The translations under genes were made by a program, and so were the position numbers. Below, piece after piece: positions 11,721 to 22,993 of a stretch of 64,000 bases of DNA. Numbering within the stretch: the first letter of the stretch is position 1; every line of letters begins with the position of its first letter. The DNA is taken from the NCBI GenBank assembly GCA_036346275.1, contig CM070721.1:55143869-55207868 (forward strand). The letters run 5' to 3'. A model generated the notes under the pieces. It was not told the origin of the DNA, ran no database searches, and saw nothing but the letters and a program-made list of their open reading frames with translations. The DNA is from Otatea glauca (lineage: Eukaryota; Streptophyta; Magnoliopsida; Poales; Poaceae).

Positions 11721-13071
11721 ATGAGGTCAAAAAATCCAGATAAAAAGGGTTTGATCGAAAAAATTATTGATAAAGTTAAGAGTAAAAAGCAAAAAAGATC
11801 CATTTCATCCCATGAATCAAATCTGCCTGAACAACCTCATGGACCAGTACTAATCCCAGATGTTCACAAATCTGCTTAAGCAAACCGAGAAGTAGTTACT
11901 TCTCACCCCAGAAAAGGAAAACAAATAATTGATTCTGAGTCATCCTTTGAGGATTGTGCCTATGAACCCAACAGTGAATCTTCCTCAGAGAGTACTGAAC
12001 TGGTCTCTGAAATTGACGTCCTTAGCAGTGAAGAACTGGCTAACCTAAGTACTAAGAAATTGAGAGCAGTTCGGTTAATAAGTGAGAAGATTTGGTTTCC
12101 AGAGTCAAGGGCAGCCCTAGGTGAAAATTTTGTGTCTCTGTTACACAAGAACATATACAATGCTTATCTGAGCAAAAGAGATGGAAAAAGAAAGATGATA
12201 TCTGCTCTGTCAACCCACCAATATGTAGAATGGGATCAAGTAAATACTATCATTGGCTCAACTGGACTATTTGACTGCATAAACTCAACTCCTGGACTGA
12301 TAAAAATCATGTCAAACAAAACAATTCCATGGAGTGTCTCAAGGACCCTAGAATTTTATGCATCCTTACTAGTGAACAAACAAAGAAAATATATCATGTT
12401 CACTCTGAATGGAAAAATAAGAAAAATCAAATCATCTCAGTTTGAGTCAGCAATCGGAGCCTCTAGTCCACTGGCAAATAAGACAAGAATTTTTGAAAAG
12501 ATATATCCTCATTAGAGGTGGAGATTGAGTGGGGATATGCCTGATCTGCAAGTGTTAGGACACATATACAAAGACACCTCCAGTAAGGACTTTAATTCAA
12601 ATAGAGTGACCTGTCTGTCTGAAGAAGTAAAGGTTCTACTGTTAATACTGAGGCACACAATCTATCCCAAGTCTGGATATAAGGAAGGAGTGACCTCAGT
12701 TCTAGCATGGTTATTTCATCTCATTTTATCAAGACAGCCTATAGATCTAGTTGATTACTTCTTTGGACAAATGGAGGAGGCCATCTACAAAAAGTTCAGT
12801 AGTTCTTTGCCTTTTGCCCAGCTAATCACTGAAGTCCTGTTGGCTTAAGGCATAATTCCTCAAAATGATCTAAATAAGGAATTCAAGTGCTTTCCAGAGA
12901 AATATAACATGCATCAAGCCACTGGACAAAGTTTGAGGATCACTGGTTTCCTTCAAAGAATGCCAGAAAATCAACCAGTACCAGCTGAAGAAGAAAGTGA
13001 AGAAAGGGCAGATGCTGAAAATGAGTTTGCCAGAAACAGTTTTAGAGATTTTTTCCCAGGCACAAGAAAGT
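11721..13071 (+). pseudogene. Additional ORF between pol and the 3' LTR (three in-frame stops)
   Basis: A single reading frame of 450 codons runs from the ATG at 11721 to a TGA at 13069-13071. It is interrupted only by stops near 11878, 12513 and 12846 and has no frameshift. The N-terminal quarter is basic, then Ser/Glu-rich. The middle is a globular-looking domain with motifs such as WFPESRAALGENFVSLLHKN and EVKVLLLILRHTIYP. The C-terminus is Glu-rich. It lies where SIRE-type copia elements carry an env-like or plant-transposon-protein ORF. I see no clear signal peptide or transmembrane helix, so I call it only an additional ORF. Preserved frame with nonsense changes shows that it was once coding. 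Confidence 0.6.
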
Positions 13072-14555
13072 GACTCCTGGCCTCAATCCTATGAAAGACA
13101 TAATCAAGCCTATGAGAGTCATCATATGTCTGATCAGAGTAGAAATGATAGAGAACCTAGTGTTCAAAGAGGAAACAAAGGGAAGACTCTGAGTCACCAT
13201 ACTCCGTATAAACTAGAGTGATTCATGGAAGTGAATCGTGGAAAATGGATGATGCCGCCACTCAAAATCTTACATGTCCAGCTTGATAGAACCTTAGATG
13301 AAGAGCAACAATTCTATCACCTTCAAGAGTCAAGCAATGCAGAAGGTTCATGGAAGCACAAACCTTCGCACCAGAGCCCATGAAAATGAAGCAGGAGGAT
13401 CCGGATGCCCCAACAATTTGAAACCTATTATCCTCCATCATCACTCATCCCGAGCATGATCAAAGGATACTTTTCCGGTTGGGAAAGTCTGCTTGATGTC
13501 AAGATCCCATCCCATCTTCTCCAAAGTATAATGAGTAAGCACAAGATAATACATTTCGTGCTCAAGAAAATGTCTTTGACTCTCAACCTTCTTGGTTTTC
13601 AACCTTTGAGCAACAATATTATGCCGATCAAAGAGGATTCCAAACAAGATACCGGAAGATCGAATACAAAGAAATCTAAGATATGAGGAACAAACAAAAT
13701 TTCAAAATGAAGTCATGTCCGATTTGACCACCTAAGCAAAAATCAGACAATCTTAGACAAAGATGTCCAATAACTTGATACTAATCAAAATCGATAAAGG
13801 ACAGATCAGTATGACATGAACGAGAAAATGGATGATCGATACAAGAAACCGAGAAATCAAGTTGAGGTCGCAAGTACATCACATACAAGCAATCGCTATG
13901 GATGAGACATCGCTTAGATCATCTTTCGAATTCATCGAGGATGCCTTGCTCGACTACACTCGCTAGCACATGATTGCATATATGATGTTGGTGACGCCCT
14001 TGTTGAAACTCGCACTATGAATGAATCTTTGGATCAAATTCAATCGATCTTCAACCGTTGATTATCCAAATAGGTGACCCGACTATCCAAGTTGGCATGA
14101 TCAAACTATGTCTCAAGGGCCGTAAAATCAAAGCCAAGAAGTCGATGATAAACCGCCTCCTCCAAAGAAAAGCTCACCAGAGCCAGCTCAAAAGAGTCTT
14201 TTCTAAGCGCAAGTAGGCGCCCTTTTTGGCTATTGATGCCAAAGGGGGAGTAAAACCTCATAACCTCTCTTAAGTTCTGTAGGCTGGATTATATAAAGAC
14301 AAGTAGTTAAGTATATGAGTCTTATGTGTTCTTGTCCTTTGTGTGCTACTTTTATGATCTTTATATATGGCTGTTTAGATGCTATATGCTCTGATACGCT
14401 CTTTAATACTCTGCTCTGATATGAATTATAGCATGCATTTATTAAGGGGGAGAAAATTCACTCATAAATTCTGCTGTCAGTCTATTCAGCTAACTCTGTT
14501 TTGCACAATATATGAGATATTATCAACTAAAAGGTATGTTGTCATCAATTACCAA
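13072..14555 (+). other. Non-coding or decayed 3' part of the copia interior
   Basis: No frame longer than about 90 codons survives here. Fragments such as those at 13405-13686 and 14379-14570 have no recognisable motif. A CCAAAGGGGGAG purine run at about 14240 resembles an extra polypurine tract. Part of this may be the tail of the additional ORF after frameshifts. Confidence 0.4.
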
Positions 14556-14567
14556 AAAGGGGGAGAT
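14554..14567 (+). other. Polypurine tract
   Basis: AAAAAGGGGGAGAT directly abuts the 3' LTR. It is the expected primer site for plus-strand synthesis. Confidence 0.85.
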
Positions 14568-16419
14568 TGATAGCATCTAGGCACCCCTCAATTCTATTAC
14601 TGTATTATTATGGTTTTGGTATTGATGACTAAGTTTGTAATACTCAAAGCTTTGAAGAAAATAAGCTGGAATCTATGATGGAACAAGTTGGGCTAACAAG
14701 ATTAAGGTATTCAGTTTATAGTTTATGACTTGGGAGATGATTCAAGTCAAATAGCCTAGGTCTGTTTTCTTTTTGGTTGTCCAAAAGAGGGACTTTGCAC
14801 AAGCAAATAGGTTGTTAGGCAAAGGCAAAACTAGATCTCTCGGAGCAAAAGACACTTAGACTTTATCCTTGTGAAATCATATCTCTTAGTACAACGGACC
14901 AAACTTTATCTATCCTTTTCTTCAGTCCGTTGCGGACCTTGAAACTATTCTACATCAAAACTCCCTTTTAATATCTGATCATGAGATATTCGTTTTCATA
15001 TCCACATATCCTTTGATTAAAACCTTCTTTGAAAATCATCCGATAGCCAAAGGTTTGCCCATGTATGACGGACCAAAAATATTTAATCCGGTATACATGC
15101 AAAAAATCACTTTTCCGTGATTTGACCAAAGTATCTTCTTGCTTTCCCATCTGCAGACCAAATATTTGGTCCCAAGACTTTCGCTTTATAAGTTTTGGCC
15201 GGACTGAATCTTTGATGTTCTTTTGAATCGAAACCTAAAATGAATTTTCTCTATCTTCAAAAGAATTTTACTCAAGAAACGGACCAAGCTTTCGTGTTAT
15301 AAATATATCAGTCCATTGCTAAAATAAAAAGCTTGGATAAAAAAAATTATCTTTATTGAAAAGGTCCTTGGCACCAATCTTCTGGAAAGTCCATGTATGA
15401 CGGACCAAAAATTTGGTCCGACGTACATGTGTCTCTGTGCCAGACCAATCTTCTGAAAAGTCCATGTATGACGGACCAAAAAATTTGGTCCGACGTACAT
15501 AGGTTTCTATACCAGACCTATCTTTTATAGTCCATGTGTAACGGACCAAACAATTTGGTATGTCGCTCATATATGTCTCTCAGTTGTATGCCAGACCAAC
15601 CTCTATGAACAACCCATGTACTACGGACCAAAATTTTTGGTCCGTCGTGAACTCTCAAATTTGGTCCGTCATACACATATCCAATATCGCTAGGCACTGA
15701 TACTTAGTCCGTTATACGTGTATATTTCTGTTGTTTCTGACATCTGACACGTCCAACGGCCATCAGAAAGTGTAAACAACTTTCACTTCAAATGGCTATA
15801 TAAGCATTTCCTAAGCCATCTTCCGAAAGATAGATGAACTCCTTACACTTTGGTATTGAAAAATAGCTCTCATTCTCAAAAAGGAGTCTGTGCTTCATCT
15901 TCACACAAAAATTCTCATACATCTCTAAGTGTGTTAGCTCCAAGTCAGTGTCTAGTTGTGTGAATTGCAAAGTGAACCAAGAGACAGAACTTGTGCAAAG
16001 TTTATTACTCTTAGATCTTAGTGATCCTAGATAGCTTAGAGGAAGTGAACAGTGTGACCTGTCCAAAGGTGTTTATGGAAGGCAACTGTATTTGTGAGAG
16101 GTTTTGGAACTCACCTCACTCGAGTAGTGAAAGAGTTACCTGAGTGATCGCCAGAGCTACTACGACTAGCTCTGGAGAAACAGAACTTCGAAAGAAGTGC
16201 TTCAACGTGGATTAGGAGTGCGGCTCTGAACCACGAGATAAATCTTTGTCTCACCTGTGTCATTTTGTTTATTGCTTTCGCTGTTATCTTTAGTTGTTTT
16301 TGAATTCTGTATTATCCTTGCAGTAATTTGCTCTTTGATAAATTCAGTTAGTTGTTTAAAATAGTTAGAACTTGTTGAAATTGCCTATTCACCCCCCTCT
16401 AGGCCAACTCGATCCTTCA
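14568..16419 (+). repeat. 3' LTR of the copia element
   Basis: It matches the 5' LTR nearly base for base over most of its length, including the TATA box (15797-15804) and the palindrome series. By eye the differences are scattered single bases, one reworked stretch around 15118-15185 (compare 3260-3325), and a short change near 15765-15780. It ends GATCCTTCA at 16419. Confidence 0.92.
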
Positions 16420-16860
16420 CCGGGCCATCCGACAGATGGGCCTCACACACGGTAAGTAGTCTTGAGCGGCCGAGCGAACTGGCCATGAGAAGAAGGTGGG
16501 TAGGCGGCGCGAGGAAAGACGGCCACAAGAAAAGAGTGAAAAGGGCCGGGCCGCGGAAGAAAATCGGCCCGAGAAGGAAAAATGAAAAACAAATGGTTTT
16601 TCATTTTATAAATTTCCAGAGAATTAAGAAAAGCCAAAATAAATAGCAAATAAATTAGGAAAAATTCTAGAAAATTCTCAAAAATACTTTTAAACATTTT
16701 GAACCCAAATAAATTATTTCGAACTTGCTTAAACTTAAAATTTTGATTCAAATAATTTGCTAGTACTAAAAGAAATTTTAAATTCACCAAAATTTTAAAA
16801 AGGCTCAAAAATGGAATGTTACATTTGGATTTGTCGACCACCAACTCTAACAGAATGATG

Positions 16861-19800
16861 CTACGAGTACCTTGACCACCTCCCATCACTGGTCCTTTGG
16901 AAGACCCGGGGCTTGTATTTCGGAAAAGTTTCTTCCCAATCTGGGTTCTCGATCAAGTATTTCCATATCCTACATCAAGCAAAAATAAGGGGGATTGTAA
17001 GGCCACATACATCTCAAAAAGCATTAACCATATATCAATCTCTCTTTTTTCTGAAAAGATAGCACGGATTCATTCGCTATGATGATCTTAGCTAATCGTA
17101 AGTCATAACTGGTTAAACAGCAGGATTATACTAGGTCTAGGTGTCATTTCTGCACATGGTAGAAACATGGTTCATTCGACCCAGTTACAACTTAGAAGTA
17201 CCCAATTTATGATCCCTAAACAAAGAGGGAAAAATCTAATTTGTATAACAAGAGTCACAAACCTTCTCTCATTTTCCACAAAGTGAGGTGGCTCTGCAGC
17301 TGGAGAGGTGAGCACTGCAACAGAACTTCGGAGTCTGAAAGCTGGTTAAGTGACAATGCTATTTCTGCCCAATCCAGCATCCTATATGAGCAGAACAAGA
17401 TACTAATATGTAATATGGAATAATTAATTACCGATAAGGTATAGAGGTGCAAGTATTTCCAATTATGACAACATGTGTTGTTAATAATAGGTGATTCAAA
17501 CAATCTTTTATAAGTTGAAATTGATATGCTTGAGAACAAGAAGCGCCACTTAATATAGTCAAAACGAAGATATTTTATTTTAACCCTGCTCAGGATTCAA
17601 TTCATTGATGAACAACAGATCTTGACAGAACCACTGTAAAACTTTCATGTAAAGGGGTCACTAAACAACAAACATATATGGCGTATGATTACCATTTGCT
17701 TCTTTTCAATCAGTACTCAAAACTACCTCACCTATAGAATTTTGAAGATTATATTGGACCAAAAGCAACCTTGTAATTCTACTAAAACAATAGCCTAACG
17801 TTCAGGGGACACAAAACCTTAATACTAAAATATATAGAGCTTGAATCATGTAGCAAAATTAAGTTTCTTTACGTACATAATGAAATTGATGGAAAGATTT
17901 AAGATACGCACCAGCAGGTAGGTGCAATTTGGAAAGAATCACTGTGAGTATTGTAAGTCTCCAGTAGCCTTCCTTGCCAACTTGGATCATAAGAAGAGAC
18001 GCTCACACGAATTCTCCTGACTACTTTGTCTGGACACCTTGAAGTCATGTCAAAGCTTGCTGGAGTAACAACCCCGGATGAGGTTTGGACCTGAAGACAG
18101 CAGGTGGGATTATATGTTAAAAACTTTCCCCTCAAGTGGAGTATTTTCAAATCAATGGTTTCAAAGTACTGTTAGATGCCTAAATAATTTCAGTCTACAC
18201 CAGCTACAGAATGTAAGTTGTTAGGTAACAAGATCTTCTCAATACCTTACTTCAGAGTTCTAGTCTTGAAGGATTATACAAATAATGAGTCAAAAACCAC
18301 AAAACTTTGGATTAACCTTCAAAGATTCCTTGTGCCACAAGGATGAATTTGTTACGTGGTTTTTGTGACTTGTGGTGTCAATTGGAACCAAAAACTAATA
18401 ACCAATGTTGTAATAGATGCAGAAACAAGGAAAACACTTACCACGAATCCACCATGTATTGGTCGTGTATTCCCATGTGAATCGGTTGTCGTGTTGTTCT
18501 CAAGGACACAAAACGACCCAAGATGGAATTGTATCTGGGACTTATGCAGTGCTTCAACTATTTTACAACATAGTGGATAGGAATACCCTTCCTGTATGTT
18601 GTGCTTCCTTCCAGAAGAATGGACTACCTGTGGAGTGAATAATGCTAATTACATGATTTCCCATATGTATCTTGCTAAAACAGAAAAGCTCAAGGAAATT
18701 AACAACTCGGTAAGTTCTGAATATCACCTTCGTAGATGCATCATTGAAGCCACCGATCAGGTGAACCTGCAGTTATATGTTAGCTAGTAAGAATATTCCC
18801 AACAGTGCTTATTGTATATTTCGTGTGGGAAAATACAGGTAAAGATATAAACAGGCAAAGATACAAACATCAAATGGTGCATTGTCATCACCAAGTATTT
18901 CTAACATCTGTTTGAGCCCTCCCTCCACAATTCTTGGAAAGTCCATATGGCTAACGGAGGTCCTAAAATTGATTAATGGAAGATGAGAAGAATTATCAAA
19001 TGTCTTCATTTTTATGTTAGTTGGGGGTAAAGGACAAGAGTTTTGAATTTCAGAAGAAACCGAAGTCTTACAAGATCAGGATAAAATGCTCACTTCTTTT
19101 TCACTTACATTCCGGTCTTGTTGTTGCGAATTACAACACCCACGCATGTAGTCAGCTCATCTGTGCCCACCAACTATAGATGCAAAAGAACAGATTAACT
19201 CACAGATTATTGAATTTTAAATCAAGCACAGCAATGTAACTTTAATTACAATATAAACAAGACCCAAGCGAGATATGGCTAACAAGATGTCAACTAGCAG
19301 CAACAAAAACCTAAAACCAATCAGGCAACCAATTAGCTATAGCAATTGTGCATGGACAAGCTCTACACCAAATGCATCTGAGGGTTAAGATTGGAATTCC
19401 CACAAGTTGGCATTTCTAATCTAGGACAGCTCATATCTTTTATTCAGAATAAATCCACAGGTCATGATGCCATGTATACCATCCAATAGTCCTTTCATGA
19501 TCATAACCAATCTAAATGGCAACCTAACTTAGCTAAATTGATCAAAACACGCATCAAAACCACCAAAATTAACTTTTACGAGAGCCTGCCAAATTGCAAT
19601 TTTACCAGCAAGCAACAGTTACTGCTCTGCAATGTCCCCAAAGCTCCCAGCATAAGAAGAATCCCAACTTTATCCTACGTCCCCAAAAAGGTCTCACCTT
19701 TGCGGCTTTGCCCCAAAGCCAAATCACGCAAAACTACCGAGAACTCCGCCTCCTCTGAGTCAAAATCACCGGCCTTTATCTCGAAAGCAACACAAGTAGT

Positions 19801-20431
19801 TTCCTCAAAGAGAATAAAATTCACCTTTACGGCAGCACAGCATGGAACTACGCAACAATTACCCAAGAACTCCATCCCCCCAAAACGCCGAAATTGATTC
19901 AAACCATGCGGACCGAACCACCAATTCGCCATCTCTACCCGATCAAACCGCGGAACTGAACCGACAAGAATGTCCCCCGCGGCCCACGCACCTCGACGCG
20001 CGCCGGATCCACCGTGGCGTATTCCCTCTGGAACACGTAGACGTGCCTAGGCCCCTCCAGCCCCGTCGATATCCGCCGCTCCGGGGCGGCCCTGAGCCGG
20101 TCGGTCGCGGCGCGAGCCCGGTGCTCCCACGAAGCGCCGCCACGAGCTCCTCCCGCCGCTCCTCGCAAGAGCCGGGCGTAAGATAAGATCGACAGAGAGA
20201 ACACGCATCCGATCCGCCGCCCGGCGGCCTCGAGCCGGCTCGGTCGCGGCGCGGAGCCCGGTGCTCCCCACGAGCGCTGCCACGAGCTCCCTCCCGCCGC
20301 TCCCCTGCAAGAGCTGGGCGTAAGATAAGATCAGCAAGAGAGAACACGCATCCGTACGTATGCTCGCACGAGTACAAGATACGCACCGTGGGGGAGGAGC
20401 AGGAGACGGGTTCGCCGTCGACGAGGAGCAT
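16861..20431 (-). CDS. NTAN1: Protein N-terminal asparagine amidohydrolase (NTAN1), frame-disrupted copy
   Basis: NTAN1 removes the amide of N-terminal Asn, giving Asp for the N-degron pathway. Minus-strand exons with GT-AG borders are: first exon 20431 to about 20386 (starts MLLVDGEPVS); second exon, 5' border unclear, ending 19992 (YVFQREYATVDPARVE); then 19173-19109 (GTDELTTC, whose Cys aligns with the catalytic Cys of animal NTAN1), 18962-18869 (SHMDFPRIVEGGLKQMLEIL), 18766-18728, 18627-18442, 18090-17912 (YDPSWQGRLLETYNTHSDSF), 17381-17263 and 16969-16861 (WKYLIENPDWEETFPKYKP, stop). Middle exons join in phase. Two lesions exist. The 17381-17263 exon is one base short, shifting frame between LLQCS and TSPAAEPPHFVE. 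A 142-bp tandem duplication with small indels covers the second exon start. It is a pseudogene or carries sequence errors. Confidence 0.85.
20069..20352. repeat. 142-bp tandem duplication at the NTAN1 second-exon start
   Basis: Two copies, 20069-20210 and 20211-20352, share landmarks such as GGGCGTAAGATAAGATC and GAACACGCATCCG at a 142-bp offset. They differ by several substitutions and one-base indels. The copy nearer the conserved exon has lost a base, so its Leu-Val-Ala-Ala-Leu segment is out of frame with the downstream ERRIS segment. Confidence 0.8.
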
Positions 20432-21009
20432 GTCGCCGTCGGAGTTGGAGGAGCGAGCGAGAGTTTTGTTGCGTTCGGACGCGCGTGGTTTAAACCCTTG
20501 ATTTGTTCGTTCCAGCGATGGATAAGCGCTGCGATTTGCGGGCGTTGGCTGCGACGTGGCACGCACGTCCGGTGGATTCCGTTCCACCGGCCCACTAATC
20601 CGATGTGACCTGACCGGCTTGACGTTGTACAGTGAGTCACTACTTAGTGACACTGATGGATGCATCAATATTACTAGAATGGGAAGCGCGCTATGCTGCG
20701 CCGGATTGATGTGCTATTTAAATTTCTATTTATTGGGAACATGGCTAATATATAATCTGCAGATATCTAAAACTATAGGAAGCAAAGTGCAGCAATATCT
20801 ATAGCCCAAACAGCACAATTCTAAATGACAAAATATATTACTGATGCTATAAATGCAGCACATCAAATACACAAATTCGATGAAAAGTAATTCTTTTGAA
20901 ATTCTATGGCCTTTATAAAATAGCAGCTATCCCTATCATAGAAGGAAATTGGACAATTTGTCGGTCATATACATATTATGATATTATCATGAAATGAAGA
21001 GAAGAAAGA

Positions 21010-21835
21010 TGATTAGAAAGCAGTACGCAGTACTTCTCTTTTTAGTAGATAAACTATAACAGGCCAAGTGGCCAAACAGTGGATACTGGATAGCATGGAC
21101 ATATCGTCTTTTGTCATCTCCAGAAGCACCCTGAAGAATGGTTTCATATCGAGATAGTATTCGGCCTCACGATTAGCAATGTTGAAAAATACAGCATAAC
21201 TATATTGGAACACAACCACGTAGTGATAGCAAAATTTGTCCTTCACTCCAATGTCCTACATATATATGTTAGCCAAACATCACAAGGAAGCTAGTATTTG
21301 CATCACAGCATGCTCAACATGTGTGCAGTACAGCAGCGTGTTCAACAAAATAACCGAATGCGGCTGAGATTAGGATCACTTGGTTGTCGAATTATGAAAC
21401 ACTAACCTGGAATCCCTAACCATGATCTCTGCTGGGAATTGAAAGCACCGGAGTGCAATATAGTTCAGTGATCAGGTGGACGAAGGCACCACGTCGCTCC
21501 CGTGCTCCGTCCACATGCTCTTCAAATCAATGCTGCCACAAAGGGAACGACAATCCAAAACAAAAAAACACCATTTCAGTCCTCTACGCACGCCCCATCA
21601 AATTGTTATATGAGAGAGATAAAAAAAATCCAAAAGGCATGCAAAATCTGTCTCTCAGTAAAATCATCGAACGCCTATCGTGCAAGCACGCGCACATTCT
21701 GATGCACCTGGTTGAGAGGAAGTAGGCCTTGACGGGGATGCAGCGCACCAGGGCATCCTCCTCCTCCTGCGGAGGCGCGGTTGCAGGGGCCGCCTTGGTC
21801 GCCGGCCGTATCCAGGCCCAGTAAGCCGAGCTTCA
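21010..21835 (-). pseudogene. DUF155 / RMD1-family (RETARDED ROOT GROWTH-like) pseudogene fragment
   Basis: Three minus-strand exons are visible. The first, about 21835-21708, ends in CIPVKAYFLST. The second, 21532-21421, reads SIDLKSM, then after a TGA SLNYIALRCFQFPAEIM. The third starts at 21255 and reads DIGVKDKFCYHYVVVFQY, AVFFNI and EAEYYL. All three align with the order found in plant DUF155 proteins, which are organelle-associated. The splice borders are canonical and in phase. The TGA near 21475 sits where related proteins usually have Arg, which suggests CGA changed to TGA. The N-terminal part and everything after the third exon are missing, so this is a truncated pseudogene. Confidence 0.7.
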
Positions 21836-22079
21836 AGAACCACAAGGAAAAAACACTATGTCAAGAACCACAAGGAAAGCTTCACCGATTAATTAACAGC
21901 GAAAGCGATTCACTAAACCCTCACAAGCGGATAAAATTCCTAGCAAGAGGAGGTTGAAAAAGGAGAGATTTTTAACATCGATAAGCACAAAAAGGAGTGA
22001 AACCTGAACGAAAAGGAACAGGCGAGGGGGAACCAAAGTAGTAACCGCTGAAGCGGTCGATTTCTTACCGATTTGGCAC

Positions 22080-22770
22080 TGGGGGATGGTGCTGGCGTCG
22101 CTCACGATGATGACCGTCTTGGATGGCACAATCACCATCACCTTCTGCATCCACGACGACCTACCCGCCGGATCCAAGCCGTATCTGGGGGAGAGAACGG
22201 CGCTTTGCCTCGAGGGCTCCGCAAGCTGCGCCGCCGTCCAGGCGAAGGGGAGCAGAAGGAGGAGGAAACGGGAGCATGTTGGGAGATGGATTGGTGGGGA
22301 TGGCGAAAGATGGGGAGGAAGAGCTGCATGGAGAACTCCAGAAGGAACATGGCGTGGAGGGCTGCGGCGTCCCCGCGAGCGCGACCGCGAGAGGAGCTAG
22401 GCGGGCTGAGGGAGGGGAGGAGGCAAGGGTGAAGGCGCGAGCGCGGGGCGGCAACCTCCGCGAGGGGAACGCCAGGGGGGTAGGGCACCTGGGCCTCAGC
22501 GCGCGAAGGGAGGAGCGGATCTTCGCACCGAGGCGATCGGACAGGCAACCGCGCGGTGACCAGGTCGGTCGGCCGCGGAATTGCGGTGGAGGCCGGAGCG
22601 GAGGGGCAGGCAAAGGACGGAGCGCGCGAGGCAAGCCGGCGGAGCGGTCGGGGGGAAGGGAGACGGGCGAAGCTTGCTCCGGCGGAGCGATCGGGGAAAG
22701 CGAAGCGCGTGGAGGACTCCGGAAAGACGAAAGCCATGACGCACAAAGATCCTTCGGTTGGCCGCCGCTG
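22080..22770. other. GC-rich stretch with overlapping open frames, no supported gene
   Basis: Long frames on both strands (for example 22123-22833 plus and 22161-22952 minus) are Arg/Ala/Gly/Pro-rich and lack motifs, which is what high GC content alone produces. It may be the remains of the promoter and first exon of the neighbouring DUF155 gene. Confidence 0.4.
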
Positions 22771-22993
22771 CGTCCAGTCGGGACCTCGCCGCGATTCCCG
22801 ATTTCGCCGAGGGGCTTACCGAAAATCCGATGACGTGGCATGCGCGAGAGCTCGGCAATCCCAGGCGCTATAATATCGGTGCGTCCAGTCGGGACCTCGC
22901 CGCGATTCCCGATTTCGCCGAGGGGCTTACTGAAAATCCGATGACGTGGCATGCGCGAGAGCTCGGCAATCCCAGGCGCTATAATATAGTAGT
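22771..22993. repeat. Near-perfect tandem duplication, period 111 bp
   Basis: The segment starting CGTCCAGTCGGGACCTCGCC at 22771 is repeated from 22882. The one clear internal difference is ACCGAAAATC against ACTGAAAATC. The second copy runs on into ATAATATAGTAG. The following 22994-23575 is AT-rich and holds no gene that I can see. Confidence 0.9.

Larger units (their letters stand above)
2710..16419 (+). mobile_element. Ty1/copia LTR retrotransposon, SIRE/Maximus-like, 13.7 kb
   Basis: Two very similar long LTRs (1855 and 1852 bp) enclose a 10-kb interior. In order come a primer binding site for initiator tRNA-Met, gag with two zinc knuckles, protease, integrase, reverse transcriptase, RNase H, a 4.7-kb region downstream of pol with further ORFs, and a polypurine tract. 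Integrase before reverse transcriptase defines copia. Long LTRs, large gag and extra 3' coding space resemble the SIRE/Maximus lineage, which is inference. Coding regions are broken by many stops and frameshifts. The 5-mers flanking the LTRs (ATCGG at 2705-2709, CCGGG at 16420-16424) do not match. Confidence 0.9.
292..16823 (-). mobile_element. Gypsy-type solo LTR, split by a nested copia element
   Basis: The outer LTR occupies 292-2709 and 16420-16823, about 2.8 kb in all, and reads on the minus strand from TGTAACATTCC (at 16823) to GGTCCCGACA (at 292). It begins TG, ends CA, and is flanked by the identical 5-mer TTTGG at 287-291 and 16824-16828. A minus-strand TATA box (TATTTAAAG, plus positions 2591-2599) precedes a very GC-rich leader with a spurious open frame (2154-2726), as in several grass gypsy LTRs. 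No gag-pol or second LTR of this family is present, so it is a solo LTR made by LTR-LTR recombination. The copia element sits about 110 bp upstream of its TATA box. Confidence 0.72.

Noticed and set aside
22123..22952. Open frames of 200-260 codons
   Set aside because: GC-driven, overlapping on both strands, low-complexity, and continuing through a tandem repeat. No splice or motif support.
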